A stretch of DNA of 64,000 nt. Origin: Gymnothorax reevesii. Taxonomy: Eukaryota; Chordata; Actinopteri; Anguilliformes; Muraenidae. A model generated the notes under the pieces. It made no database searches. It saw nothing but the letters and a program-made list of their open reading frames with translations, and was not told the DNA's origin. Where the stretch lies: contig CM056574.1 of the NCBI GenBank assembly GCA_029721435.1, positions 32,240,501-32,304,500 on the forward strand. Direction: 5' to 3'. The position numbers and the translations under genes were made by a program. Each line of letters starts with the position of its first letter. Positions within the stretch are counted from its first letter, which is position 1. Shown here one piece after another: positions 46,111 to 57,226 of the stretch.

Positions 46111-47205
46111 TAAGGGTAATAAAGGTCAAAAAGAATTATCACTGCTTTCAGTTTTAATTTAAAATACTGTCCGAACGTCTTGATTTGCTGCTCTACATCC
46201 TACGGAAAGTTCTTTAAAAATGCGAGGCAGCCGTTCAGTGGCCTATGTAGCACTTTGCTCAGAAGATGGCTTGTGTTAGTAGGAGGCTAGCTTGCCACAG
46301 GCTGTGTTCTGTGCCCTGAAACCAGATCTGACTTGCTGGACATCTGGATGATAAATGTAACAGGAAGGTACGCCTACTCCCAAGTCTAGCTGCTGTTGGC
46401 CTGGACTTCATCTCGTTGTAGATAGCTACAGATTTTTGGCGCACATCCTGAAATGCATTGAAGGGACTGGAGGAATTTAATCCTATTTCAGTACTATCTA
46501 AGTAATGGCCTGGCCTTTCAGCCACTCCTGATTAATAATGTACGCCGTCTATGATGTGCTGAACTTTGATCTTGATTGCTGGTGCACCTCTGTAATTGTA
46601 ACTGTGACTCTGTAAAAGTGTTTCAGAACTTATGCAGCTTTTGTTCATTTCTATCCTTTTATGATCCTTGATTTTAACATTTTCCTGAAGCCATTGTGTT
46701 GCACTTGTGTGACTTTATGATGGTCCTGAGTCCATGCCTACTCATGAGAGAGTGATTTTTAGTGTTGAAAGTATGAAAAATGCAAAGAAGTAAACATACC
46801 AACGCTTGAAATCGCAAGGGTGTAATTATCTTACTGCGAATGAAATGTCTCACTGTCTTGCTCCTCATGGGTTTGTGTGGTGCAATCTTCCTCCCTGCTC
46901 TGTCTTGTCCTTACTTTGGTATGTTTAATGCTCGCAAGACTCTGGTGTCATGAAAGCGGCAAAAGACTGTTCAAATAACAAAGCGCATAGTCATGGGGGA
47001 AAATATATAATTTCTATGTAGAGTTATATGATTTTAAAGACACAATGATCCAAATATCAACTGAATGGATTAAGCCTTAAAATTGGTGAACAAGTTGTCT
47101 ATCTTGGTAATGTGCATTTCCCTGGGTTTTCCATCCTTGTGCTTTAGTTATTCCTATGCCATTTGTGTTTTGCTGAGAAACAGTATCTATCTATCCACAA
47201 CCCCA
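46111..47205. other. Intergenic, nothing recognised
   Basis: No gene, RNA or clear repeat could be supported here. Confidence 0.5.
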
Positions 47206-47526
47206 ATTCCAAAATAGTTGGGACGAAGTGTAAATTGTGAATAAAATCAAAATGCAATGACTTTCAAATCACGAGCCAATATATTTACAATAGAACATAG
47301 ATAACATTTGAAATGTTAAAACTGAGACATTTTACATTTTTATCCACAAAATAAGCTTATTTAAAATTTTTTTGCTGCAACGGGTCTCAAAAAAGTTGGG
47401 ACACAGGCAAAAAGGGCTGAAAAAGCTATTAATATATAAGAGAATCAGCTGAAAGAACAATTAGCAAATAATTAAGTTAACTGGCATCAGATGTGTAACA
47501 AGATTGGCTATAAAAGGGATGTCTTG

Positions 47527-48018
47527 GGCTACGTTCACACTGCAGTCACGAGTGACCATAATACAACTTTTTCACTCAAATGGGACGCATATCCGATTTG
47601 CTTTTGACAGTGTGAACAGCACAAGTCACATTGAATCTGACATTTTCAAATCAGATTCAGGCCACTTTCAAGTGTGGTACTGAATCGGATACATATCGGA
47701 TTTCTTTGAATGCGACTGCAGTCAGAACCGCTAGGTCGCAATTAATGCGACTTTGACGTCATTCTGACACTCATTGGACTGTTTTGTAAATTAAGTTGAT
47801 TTTTAAAAAAAGTGCCACAGGCGGCACCCAACACCGTTGTGTGCGTGATGTTATTAATGATCTACTGCGCATGCGGGTCACTTCAGGAGCGTGAGCGGTT
47901 CACACTGCAATCAGTAGACTGGCCACATTTACGAATGTAATGTGTACAGCCAAACAAATAATCGGATCTGAGGAATAAATTGGAATTGGGAATTAAGGCC
48001 TGCAGTGTGAACGTAGCC
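47527..48018. mobile_element. MITE with GGCTACGTTCACACTGCAG ends
   Basis: A 19-bp perfect terminal inverted repeat flanks 492 bp with no ORF. Flanking TTG (47524-47526) and TTA (48019-48021) could be a decayed 3-bp duplication, which would suit a PIF/Harbinger-like origin. It interrupts the 5' UTR-like part of the Tc1 element. Confidence 0.8.
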
Positions 48019-48878
48019 TTAGTGAGGTTGAGTCTCTCAGAAGTAAAGATGGCCAGAGGCTCTCCAACCTGTGAAGGCTTGCAAAAAAAAATTGTGGAAT
48101 ACTTTAAAAACAATGTTCCTCAATGTGAAATTGCAAAGGCTTTGGTCTCAGCATCAACATTGCATAACATTGTCAAAAGATTCAGAGAAACTGGAAAGAT
48201 CTCTGCGTAAGGGGCAAGGCTGAAGACCTTTACTTGATGCCCGTGACCTTCGGGCCCTCAGACGCCACTGCATCACTCACCGGCATGATACTGTCATTGA
48301 CATTACTAAATGGGCCTAGGAATACTTCAAGAAACTACTGTCTGTAAACACAGTCCTCCGTGCCATCCACAGATGCCACTTAAAACTATTATGCAAAAAG
48401 GAAGCCATTGTTGAGCATGATCCAGAAGCGCAGCCGTGTTCTGTGGGCTAAGGCTAAATGGACGGTAGCAAAGTGTCCTGTGGTCATACGAGTCCAAATT
48501 TGACATTCTTGTTGGAAATGATGGGCGTCGTATCCTCCAGGCTAAAGAGGAGAAAGACCTTCCCTCCTGTTATTAGCATTCAGCTCATAAGCCAGCATCT
48601 CTGATGGTATGGGGATGCATTAGTGCATATGGTGTTAAGCAGTTGCATGTTTTAAAAAGCACCATGAATGCTGAAAGGTATGTAAAGGTTTTAGAGCAAC
48701 ATATGTTCCCCTCCAGACGACATCTCTTCATTGGAAGGCCTTGTGTATTTCAGCAGGACAATGCAAAACCACATAATGCAGCTATTACAACAGCATGGCT
48801 TCTTAGAAGAGTCCGTGTGCTGAACTGTCCTGCCTGCAGTCCTGATCTTTCACCAATTGAGAACGTTTGGCGCATAAT

Positions 48879-49636
48879 CAGTCGCGGAGCTTCAGGGGGA
48901 AAGAAGACATGTCCCTTTTAGTCCTGGCTAGATCTCAATCATTTTCCTTTTTTGACGTCTTTTCCAATTGTTGTAATTGGCAACTGAAGACACGGTTTCT
49001 CTCCACGTGCGATCTAACAGCGATTAAATCGCGGGTTAAATTCAGTACAGTGGCGGAACAGAGAATTGGGTCGTACAAAACAGCCGTTTAAAGCAATTAT
49101 AAATCCTGACCTGTTCTCAGTCATCTTCATGATTAACAGAAGGTTCACTCCGAGAGCGCTCCGCACTTAACAGGTGCTGTTTGTTCTCCCCGATTAGGTA
49201 GGACGACATTCGTTCATCTGGACGCATATTTGCAGTATTTAAATCTATGTCATTCAAAATTGCATAGCCTACCTGTCGACTCTCTCGCAAATTGCTTGAG
49301 CTGTACGCTTTTTATAACCTAGGCTATTTAACTGCCGAGTGCCACTGTTTTTTTTTTTTTGTTTTTTTAAATCTATCCATGAAATACCGAGAGTGAAAGT
49401 TCGCATTTCATTGGAACACGGACCAGTTCAATCACGCGAAGCATTAGTCAATTAATAAGTAAATTATTTTTCTGCTCTGAATTTAGCCCATGATTACCTC
49501 GCTTTTAGGTTGGTGAGAAACCGTGTCCTTAGTTGCCAATCACGATAATTGGAAAAGACGTCAATAAAGGAAAATGATTGAGATCTTGCAAGGACTAAAA
49601 GGGACATGTCTTTGCCCCCCTGTAGCTCGGTTACTG
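48879..49636. mobile_element. hAT-like palindromic element, copy B
   Basis: A 758-bp element from CAGTCGCGGAGCTTCAGGGG to its inverse-matched end TGTAGCTCGGTTACTG, flanked by CGCATAAT (48871-48878) and CGCATAAA (49637-49644). Arms are paired over well over 100 bp. It cuts the Tc1 transposase right after the IENVWRII codons. Its central part lies in the opposite orientation to that of copy A (44171-44853). Confidence 0.9.
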
Positions 49637-49914
49637 CGCATAAACGAGATGTTTGTCAAAGGAAACCCCAAGCTCTCCAGCAGCTGGAAGCCTGTATTAA
49701 ACAAGAGTGGGATCAAATTCCAATGGCTAAACTCAACAAACTTGTCTTCTCAATGCCCAGATGCCTCCTCTGTGTTAAAAAGAAGAGAACATTTTTGAGA
49801 CCTGTAGCAGCCATCAAATTTGAAACGAGCTCATTTTGCGGATGAAATTCGTAAAATTTCTCAGTTTCAACATTTGCTATGTTATTTCTATTCTATTGTG
49901 AACAAGTCGATACG

Positions 49915-50140
49915 GTCTACAACATCCCCCGCCAATCGTGTGCTTCTTATTTTCAAACTCCATCAAGGCCTTTATGGTCTGAAGCTACACACCAAATTTG
50001 GTTGTCCTATCTGTATTAGTTTCTGAGAAAAGTTGTCCCCTTTCTCTTGTACGGACAGACGGACGCACACACACACGGACGGACAGACGGAGGTCAAACC
50101 TATATCCCCCTCCCACTTCGTGTTGGCGAGGGATAATAAA
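49915..50140. repeat. TATCCCCC dispersed repeat inside the Tc1
   Basis: ACATCCCCCGCCAATCGTG through GACGGACGGAC-like text to 'cgtgttggcgagggataata'; inverse of 43405-43590. It is the third insertion in this Tc1 copy. Confidence 0.7.
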
Positions 50141-50226
50141 ATACTGGTTGGTGTGATTTGAAAGACATTGCGTTTTGATTTTATTCAAAATGTACACTTT
50201 GTACCAACTATTTCAGAATTGGGCTT

Positions 50227-51590
50227 GTATCTATCTATCTATCTTGTTCCTTATATGTGTCCTGGTCAGGTAGCTCTCTCAAACAAAACCAGGAAAGAGA
50301 CAGCATTTTCCACTGAATTATAGTTTGAGGCTAAATATGAGGTCATATCTCAATGAGTAATTTTAATTTATTGATTATCTGGCTACTATAATTGTGTCCT
50401 AGTACTCTACAAAATTTTTAAAGATGTTTTCATTTCTATTGATTCAAATACGGAAACTGAAGAAACTTGGTAGATAAATATTGATGAAATAAAAGTCCTG
50501 ATCAAAAATGCCCAAAACAGAGGAAGTAGTATTGTAAAATGTATTATTTTGTTTCAGACTTAAGGCATCTGGATTTGAGATGAATATGAGGTCGAATTAC
50601 TGACAGCCTCTTTCATGATTTATACATGTTCTGGATGTGTGTTTTCCCACTATAAGGTGGTGTACAGAAACAGCTTTTTTATGTTGAGACTGCCCTATTT
50701 TGCGCCTTGCTAAAGCAAGTCAGTGGATGGCAGGCAGCTGAGGAACTCCCTGTAGATGGCCGACTGTAGCCAAGAATATCGGGAACTTGTCAACATCGAT
50801 CGGGAGTGATCCGTCCAACTTTGAAATTAGGAGTTCACATTGCCCAGTGGCCTCCCACTGCATCTTTCGGCACTGTTTTCTTGCTTTTGTTAAAGCAATT
50901 TGTCATTTTATAGTGGAGACTAGACAAGGTTGCACTGGATAGGAAGTAGAGCAAACGGAATCCATGGAAAACCATTGGATTAATGTTTACATACCCGTGT
51001 AAACACCCAGTACCATACTGTGAGTGCAATACTCCCCCTTTTCTCTGACTAATTCTAAATATTTATGCCAAAATAACTGCATTTTTGAGATTCACATGAA
51101 ATACCTCTCCAGCCAGTCGGAAGCAGGCACTGGTAACTATCTGTGAATTTGTCAATGTCCTCCGACAACAGGCTGTTGAATGATAATGCTTTGATGCAAT
51201 TTGCTTATTCAAGTGCACTGTCGTTTTTATTTAAGTAATATCAGTGTGATTGCTCAATTTCCCATTGTCATTACAGTCATGTGACGAAGCTGGTAAGTAA
51301 TGTAGTTGCCGTGATACGACCTCATGGATATTTTCGCTGAAACAAAGACTTTGAGAGAATGGAATTGACTGTCTGACAGTTTAGCGGAGTGTGACCAACT
51401 TGAGAGTGGTCCCAAGCTATGTGCTCTCTGGAATTGGCAGAGGAGGAGATGGGCAGAGACGCACTTCTGCTCACACGCACTGGCAGAAGGGAGAAGACGC
51501 AGAGACATATTCTCAATTTGTTGTGATTGAATAAAGGACTTGTTTAACCCGTTTAATTCCACTGGTCACATTTGATTTTTTTATTTATTA
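50227..51590. other. Intergenic, nothing recognised
   Basis: A short ATCT tetranucleotide run at 50227-50245; otherwise no gene or clear repeat supported. Confidence 0.5.
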
Positions 51591-51860
51591 CTACTTCTGC
51601 CGAGGAGGTTATGTTTTTGCTTCCATTTGTTTATCTATTTATTTTTTTATCTGTGTGTTAGCAGGATATCTCAAAAATGGTTGCATTGATTTTAACCAAA
51701 CTTATTAGAATGTTAAAGCAACACAAGAGGAAGAAGTGATTAAATTTTGGCATATCTAGGCCACAGTACAGCTGAGATATAGGCCAAAGTTCAAATCCAG
51801 CTATGCTGGCGGAAGTATGGGCTCCCGCGAGTCCAGCTCAAGTTTATTTATTTATTTTTT
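51590..51860. repeat. Dispersed repeat ('tgccgaggaggttatgtttt')
   Basis: The stretch beginning 'tgccgaggaggttatgtttt' and continuing 'gcaggatatctcaaaaatgg' is a pattern I recognise from many fish genomes. Not classified. Confidence 0.45.
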
Positions 51861-53894
51861 TTACTTCTAGAAGCTCTTAAAGTATTGTTGTTGGCTTTGG
51901 GCAAAAAAAATCAACTTTGAATTTGACCATCATGAAATCAAAAAATACGTACAGTGTGTGTTCGGAAGGTCTAAGGAGTAAAATTGCGTGCATTTACACA
52001 GCAGGGAACAATTTGGGATTGAACGGGTTAAAAGCATTACATTTGTGTGTCTTTGCAATTGCTTTCTAGATGTTGTGTTTTCTCTTGTTTTGCATATTTT
52101 AGCTCTTCTCTCTGTGTATCTGTATCCCACATAGTCTCTTACCATTTAGCTAAACAGAACTAAGTAGGAAAGGAAAATGTTTAGATCAAAGTATAGTTTT
52201 GCGACATTCAGTCTCATAATCATATGACATTAGGGTGTGAACCCATACATTCTGCCAACCATATTGAAATTGTGGCTGTATTCCAGCATATTAATGTCTT
52301 ACTACAGCACCGCACCCTCTCTTGCGTCAATACTCTCACGCACATCTGGTTGGCTTGACAGGGCGACCAGCTTGCTTCAAAAACTGTTGGACAGCTGTTT
52401 TCTTTTGCATGGATTGTTAATATATAATGGAGCACTGACAGTCTACTCTTGATTTTAGCCTTTGTTATCCTCTGTGCAGATTGTCTTTGGAGTCAGAAGG
52501 TATGCATCATCATTAAGGCAGAAATACTAATTATGGCTGAAAAAATGATTAATTTGTTTTCTGAGAGTTTAGAATAATTCATGAAAAATGACAAAACGAC
52601 AACCTGGGTACATTGATGTGCTCTAGTTTGCAAAAAAGAAAAAAAAGCATCAGAAAAGGGAAACACTGGTTGGACTCCGTACAAAACAAACTCTGTGCAG
52701 GTTTGCTAATAAGACAATTTAATGAAAGACAAATCCTAAGAAAAGCCCTGGAACAAAGGTTGGTGACATCACCAGCAGCCCCAACAGCAATAATTATGAA
52801 AACACAAGCCTCCATATGCTGACTTTGAGAGCAGAATTATAGAGGCTAACATAAACCTATCATCTTCTGCAAGAATTAACGACTGGATCAGAATGTGCCG
52901 ATATACAGAAATGACCAGGATCCATCCTGAAATGAAGTTTTCTTTACAGATAAGACCTAAGTAAATCTTTTCTAAGCAACTTGTGAAGTAACAAAGACCA
53001 TGACACATTTGGAATTTATTCAAAAGAAAAAGAAAGAAAAGATTTGGAAGTTTACAGTCAGATTTTGTCCAAATTTTAACTTCCTAAAGCCCAACGTCCC
53101 CCTTGCAGTAATGTCGGCGTTATGGGATTTGCTATGAGCCTCTGACCCTTAAACGCGTAATTACTTTCAAGCTGTTCCTGTTTAAGATCGTTTGATTGAT
53201 AACTACTGAATAATAAAGACCAATATATTAGCCTGCAATTATTAATAAATAATTGAGAAATGACGAAGATCATCAGTGGGTTACATTGACAGTGTATTTA
53301 ATGGTGATATTGTAGAGATGGGTAAAAAAATAATAATCCAATAACTCTGAATTCCATCTCCCATATTAGCACTTTTTTAGCAGTGCAACCTAATTTATTT
53401 TAAGATTGCATTTCATCTAAATGTTTTCAGTGTTCAAAAGAATTGAGTGCATTTGTGGGGAATCGCAGTTGCACACTGGTTACAGGGATTCGATAATAAT
53501 TAATTTATTAAATTAATCCTATGAATGTAATCATATTATTCTTATAATTTGTTGTACTGTACATGGGAATATATTGAAGTATTAAAGCTAAATTATTACA
53601 CTTTATTAGCCCTAATTGCGCTTGTTTTTTATTTTCTTATGACTTCATGGAAATGCAAGAGTTTTTTTTTTTTTCCTCCAGAGTTGTTCAGTATTCAACA
53701 GTAAAGTGATTAATATTTCAGTAACATCACTGAGCAAAATATTTGATTGACAAGCATCCACCACGTTAGAGATGGAAAACCAAAATTTATCACAATTTAC
53801 GCTCACATGTTTTGAACATGCTAAGAAATAGTAAATTATTCAGTAGTATCCTTGATTAATGTAGCCTGATGTCACGGAAATGTATACATTTGCT
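51861..53894. other. Intergenic, AT-rich
   Basis: No gene supported. The part 52480-53010 contains 'aaacactggttggactccgt' and 'acatcaccagcagccccaac', which look like degenerate Tc1/mariner transposase text, but I cannot confirm a frame. Confidence 0.35.
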
Positions 53895-55153
53895 CATATC
53901 GAGGGTTTTGAGCAGAATGGTTATATGTCCAAAATTTTGAATTTGAGATTTTTATACGAAAACAAGTAGTTTCTGATGCTTTTCCTTGGAGCACAAAAGT
54001 GATATGTCTAGCTGGCTAGTTCCAGGAGAATTGGCAATTTAAAATAATATTATGTCCATCAATGCAGAAACCTTTGGAGCTTAAAAGTTCTGTCCAGACA
54101 TGTACCATCGGTGCTCCAACTGCACTGAACTGTTGGAGCACAAATGTGACATGTCCAGACATACAACTTCTGTGCTCCAAGGTGTCCTGTGTAGATGTTG
54201 ACATATCACAGGGTTTCTGCTACATGTAATTAATTGTGGTGCACCGCCACGGCAAAATAAGAGCCGCTAAACCTATGTAAAATGATTTTATATAAACTCC
54301 AAAAATCCTTAGGACAATCAGGTGTCGCCAGTTCTCCTTGTTAAGTTAAAATGAGTGCTAATAATTCTTGACCTGTTGTCAATTATCTTGCTTGAACACG
54401 TTTACCAATGAATAAAAATTAGCCCTCTGCAGTAAAATTAGCTGCTTTCTTCTTAATGCAATGTGTGCAATGATTAGAGAAAAAATATTTTGTTCACTTT
54501 GCAAAACGTTAAACTACAATGTTAACTTCTGTGTTTGCTGTGATTCATTGAAAGTAAGCGACTGTGCTTGCCATTGACTTTCATCTTTTTCTGGCATACC
54601 AAGACACTAGATCTAAATGAAATTGAGGAAATGAAATGCATGAGTGTGATTGAGTATAATGACTGTAGGTGTTCCAAATTGAACTTGATGGTGGACTGAA
54701 AAGATTGAGCAATTCCTACGATTCTTTAAGTTTCGGCACAAAAGTTTTGAAGGAGGAACCCAGACTTAGTAGTAGTTATTTTGCGTTACCCTGATATCCT
54801 TAAAGCCATCAGATTGATTGACATAAAAGTACGTCTGATTTGTAGCTAAGTTACCCTTATTCTTTTTTGTACTTAATACATTTGACCATTGTGCTATGTT
54901 ACCAAATGTGCAAAGATTATTGGAGCACAAAAGTAATATGCCCATTTTTATTAATTTTGGCTGTTATGCAATAATTCAACGTAATTGAATCATTGTGTAT
55001 TCAAAGACAAGTGTAATGCCCAGCATATAAGTAGTGAGTGTGACAAGTCTATAAAACATCTGATTTAATAAAACATTCACAAAGTTTAAAATGTGGTTTT
55101 CTCAAAAGTGCTGAAATGGACATATAACCATTGCGCTCCAAACCCTCGATATG
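53895..55153. mobile_element. Non-autonomous element with repeated subterminal motif
   Basis: Terminal inverted repeats of about 37 bp: CATATCGAGGGTTTTGAGC at 53895 and, as the inverse of the right end, CATATCGAGGGTTTGGAGC at 55153. A ~24-bp motif, TTGGAGCACAAAAGTGATAT plus GTCC, recurs eight times in both orientations (53906, 53986, 54074, 54104 inv, 54133, 54166 inv, 54920, 55119 inv), the terminal copies being part of the TIRs. No meaningful ORF. Superfamily unassigned. Confidence 0.75.
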
Positions 55154-55304
55154 TTAAGTGTTGCATCATCCATGTCTCAGCATATTGAATTTTTAATGGT
55201 CTGTTTGGCCCCTCAGACTCTTGTATAGTGCTGTTGCCTGTGGTCTCTGGGAAGAGTGACATCCCCTCTTAAGCATGCTGTAAATCATGTATGTTTACTT
55301 CCAG

Positions 55305-55660
55305 GCTAACCTGATTCTGCCAGCTGAGCACTGGAGGAAGAGCAGAATGCTGTAAGGGGGCCGGGAGAGGGAGGCCCTGTTCCTCAAATACAGTTCTACA
55401 GCTACAGCTCAACAAAGCACAGGCAAAATGGGAAGATGGCCTGGTGTCACAGGGCAGGATAAAGGAGGACACGTGCATCACTGAATACTGCAGATATTAC
55501 CACATTCCTTTCAGCAGTTACATTAAGGAGATGACAGGAATTACAAGAGGAGGGTAAATACTGTGCCCCCCTGAGAGCAAAGACTATATCTTGCATGAGA
55601 AAAGGATAGTGTGCATTTTATATAAGGGGGAATTCAGAGAGTGATTTTCACCCAGACATC
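55305..55660 (+). other. b3gnt9 5' UTR on the coding exon
   Basis: An acceptor TTTACTTCCAG ends at 55304, after which no strong donor occurs before the b3gnt9 ATG. Short upstream ATGs (about 55348, 55428, 55529) open tiny frames that stop early and might damp translation. Confidence 0.5.
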
Positions 55661-57142
55661 ATGAGAAGATTCCACCTCAAAGGGGACCTACTGTGCACCC
55701 TCCTCTTGTTGGCTCTGCTGTGCCTGCTCCTGTATGCTCACAACCCATTCACGTCCTGGGACGCCCGGCAACTTGATGAGAAGGCCACCAGCTCCCGAGC
55801 TCTATTGGGGGCTGAAATTGAAAGCGTGGAGGGGAAGATGCCTCCTACGGAGGCCCCGGATCGGCCAACTAATCAGGCTCTCTTCCAGTTTCACTTTCAG
55901 TCCCATTCCCAGTCGCGGTCCCAGCGCAAGCTACAGCCCAGACTCCCGATTAAGTCTCAACCGAAACCTCAGCCTAAAACTCAGGTTAAGGTCCAGGTCA
56001 AACCTCAGCCCAGAGCTCAGCCTAAGTCCGTTGTTAAGCCTCAGGCTAAGCCCCAGGCTCAGGCTAAACCTAAGGGCGCCCAGAAGGTTGAACAGCCGCC
56101 AGCAGCTGTGGTAACTCGCGCTCCCTTTGACTTTCAGCAATACCTCCAGGATAAAGACAACCGGGATTTCACCCTGCTGATAGACCAGCCATCGAAGTGT
56201 GTTGAAGAAAACGGGGAGCCCCCATACCTACTCATTGCTATCAAGTCGGTTGCAGCTGATTTCCACAAGCGGCAGGTGGTTCGCCGCACGTGGGGTCGCG
56301 AGGGCATGTTCCCTGGCGGGGTGCAGGTGGAGACGGTCTTCCTATTGGGTATACCCCATAACAAGAGTGCTCTCCCCTTGTGGGACAAATTGCTGGCCTA
56401 CGAGAGCAGGACCTTTCAAGACATTCTTCTGTGGGACTTTGAGGACACTTTCTTCAACCTGACCCTGAAAGAGACCCATTTCCTCAAGTGGGTAAACACC
56501 ACCTGCCCCCAAGTCAAGTTCATCTTCAAGGGTGATGCTGATGTTTACGTCAATATTGACAACATCCTGGAGATGCTGCATGAACAAGACGCCAATGGGG
56601 ACCTTTTTGTGGGTGACATAATCTTCCATGCCCGGCCCATCCGCCGCCGCAACAGCAAGTACTATGTTCCTGAAATTGTGTATGGTCAGGGCATATACCC
56701 ATCATATGCCGGTGGTGGCGGCTTTGTTATGTCAGGTTTCACAGCACGCCGGCTCCACAGGGCTTGCCAGGAGGTAGAGATCTTCCCCATTGACGATGTG
56801 TTCCTGGGAATGTGCCTTCTGCGGATTGGCTTGGAGCCATCCCGCCACGAGGGTTTCCGAACCTTCGGCATTGTCAAGCCCTCCGCTGCCCCAAATCTGC
56901 AGGTCTTTGACCCTTGCTTCTATCGGGAGTTGATGGTGGTGCACAGCTTGACCGTCCCTCAGATCTGGCTTATGTGGAATCTGCTGCACGACCCTCAGTT
57001 GACCTGCCACACGAGGATCTTCCCCACTGCATCGCCCTTCAAGTGGAGGGGGAAGACTAGCTCCCCGTTAAATGTGCCGCGCACGACACTCCCACCCATA
57101 CAAGAAGCTGATTATGGAGCAGAGGTGTTTGTGAAACATTGA
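55661..57142 (+). CDS. b3gnt9: b3gnt9, beta-1,3-N-acetylglucosaminyltransferase 9
   Basis: A Golgi type II membrane enzyme of glycosyltransferase family 31, expected to transfer GlcNAc from UDP-GlcNAc to galactose; its exact acceptor is poorly defined. The 493-residue single-exon frame has a short basic cytosolic tail (MRRFHLKGD), a transmembrane anchor at 10-25 and a stem to about 155. The catalytic domain shows the family motifs VVRRTWGRE (207-214), DFEDTFFNLTLKE (259-271), FIFKGDADVYVN (288-298), YPSYAGGGGFVMSG (346-359) and FPIDDVFLGMCL (375-386). GDAD in place of the usual DDD, and NSKYYVPEIVYG, are specific to B3GNT9 as I know it. Possible N-glycosylation sites are N234, N266 and N279. 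The human protein has about 402 residues; the surplus lies in a Gln/Pro/Lys-rich stem (about 78-145). Confidence 0.95.
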   Translation: MRRFHLKGDLLCTLLLLALLCLLLYAHNPFTSWDARQLDEKATSSRALLGAEIESVEGKMPPTEAPDRPTNQALFQFHFQSHSQSRSQRKLQPRLPIKSQPKPQPKTQVKVQVKPQPRAQPKSVVKPQAKPQAQAKPKGAQKVEQPPAAVVTRAPFDFQQYLQDKDNRDFTLLIDQPSKCVEENGEPPYLLIAIKSVAADFHKRQVVRRTWGREGMFPGGVQVETVFLLGIPHNKSALPLWDKLLAYESRTFQDILLWDFEDTFFNLTLKETHFLKWVNTTCPQVKFIFKGDADVYVNIDNILEMLHEQDANGDLFVGDIIFHARPIRRRNSKYYVPEIVYGQGIYPSYAGGGGFVMSGFTARRLHRACQEVEIFPIDDVFLGMCLLRIGLEPSRHEGFRTFGIVKPSAAPNLQVFDPCFYRELMVVHSLTVPQIWLMWNLLHDPQLTCHTRIFPTASPFKWRGKTSSPLNVPRTTLPPIQEADYGAEVFVKH

Positions 57143-57220
57143 ACGCACAGGGCTTGGACCTCAGCTGCATTCCTCAAGGGCATCCAGGGTCTTTCATAAG
57201 GATTTTTATGGTTTTCTTGT

Positions 57221-57226
57221 AATAAA
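57221..57226 (+). terminator. b3gnt9 poly(A) signal AATAAA
   Basis: AATAAA 79 bases after the b3gnt9 stop codon; it would give a very short 3' UTR. Further signals could exist downstream. Confidence 0.5.

Larger units (their letters stand above)
47206..50226 (+). mobile_element. Tc1-like transposon with three nested insertions
   Basis: Terminal inverted repeats: CAACCCCAATTCCAAAATAG at the left and 'actatttcagaattgggctt' at the right. Between them the plus strand holds a broken transposase: helix-turn-helix at 48050-48210 (YFKNNVPQCEIAKAL, NIVKRFRETGKIS) and a catalytic part at 48604-48860 (MVWGCISAYGVKQLHVLK, FQQDNAKPHNAAITTAW, NCPACSPDLSPIENVWRII). The full length is inflated by insertions at 47527-48018, 48879-49636 and 49920-50140. 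Stops make it inactive. Confidence 0.93.

Noticed and set aside
48604..48921. 105-codon ORF as a host gene
   Set aside because: It is the catalytic part of the Tc1 transposase (FQQDNAKPH, SPDLSPIENVW), cut by an inserted MITE.
55734..56140. 126-codon plus ORF and 69-codon minus ORF in the b3gnt9 stem
   Set aside because: Both are shadows of the repeated Gln/Pro/Lys codons in other frames.
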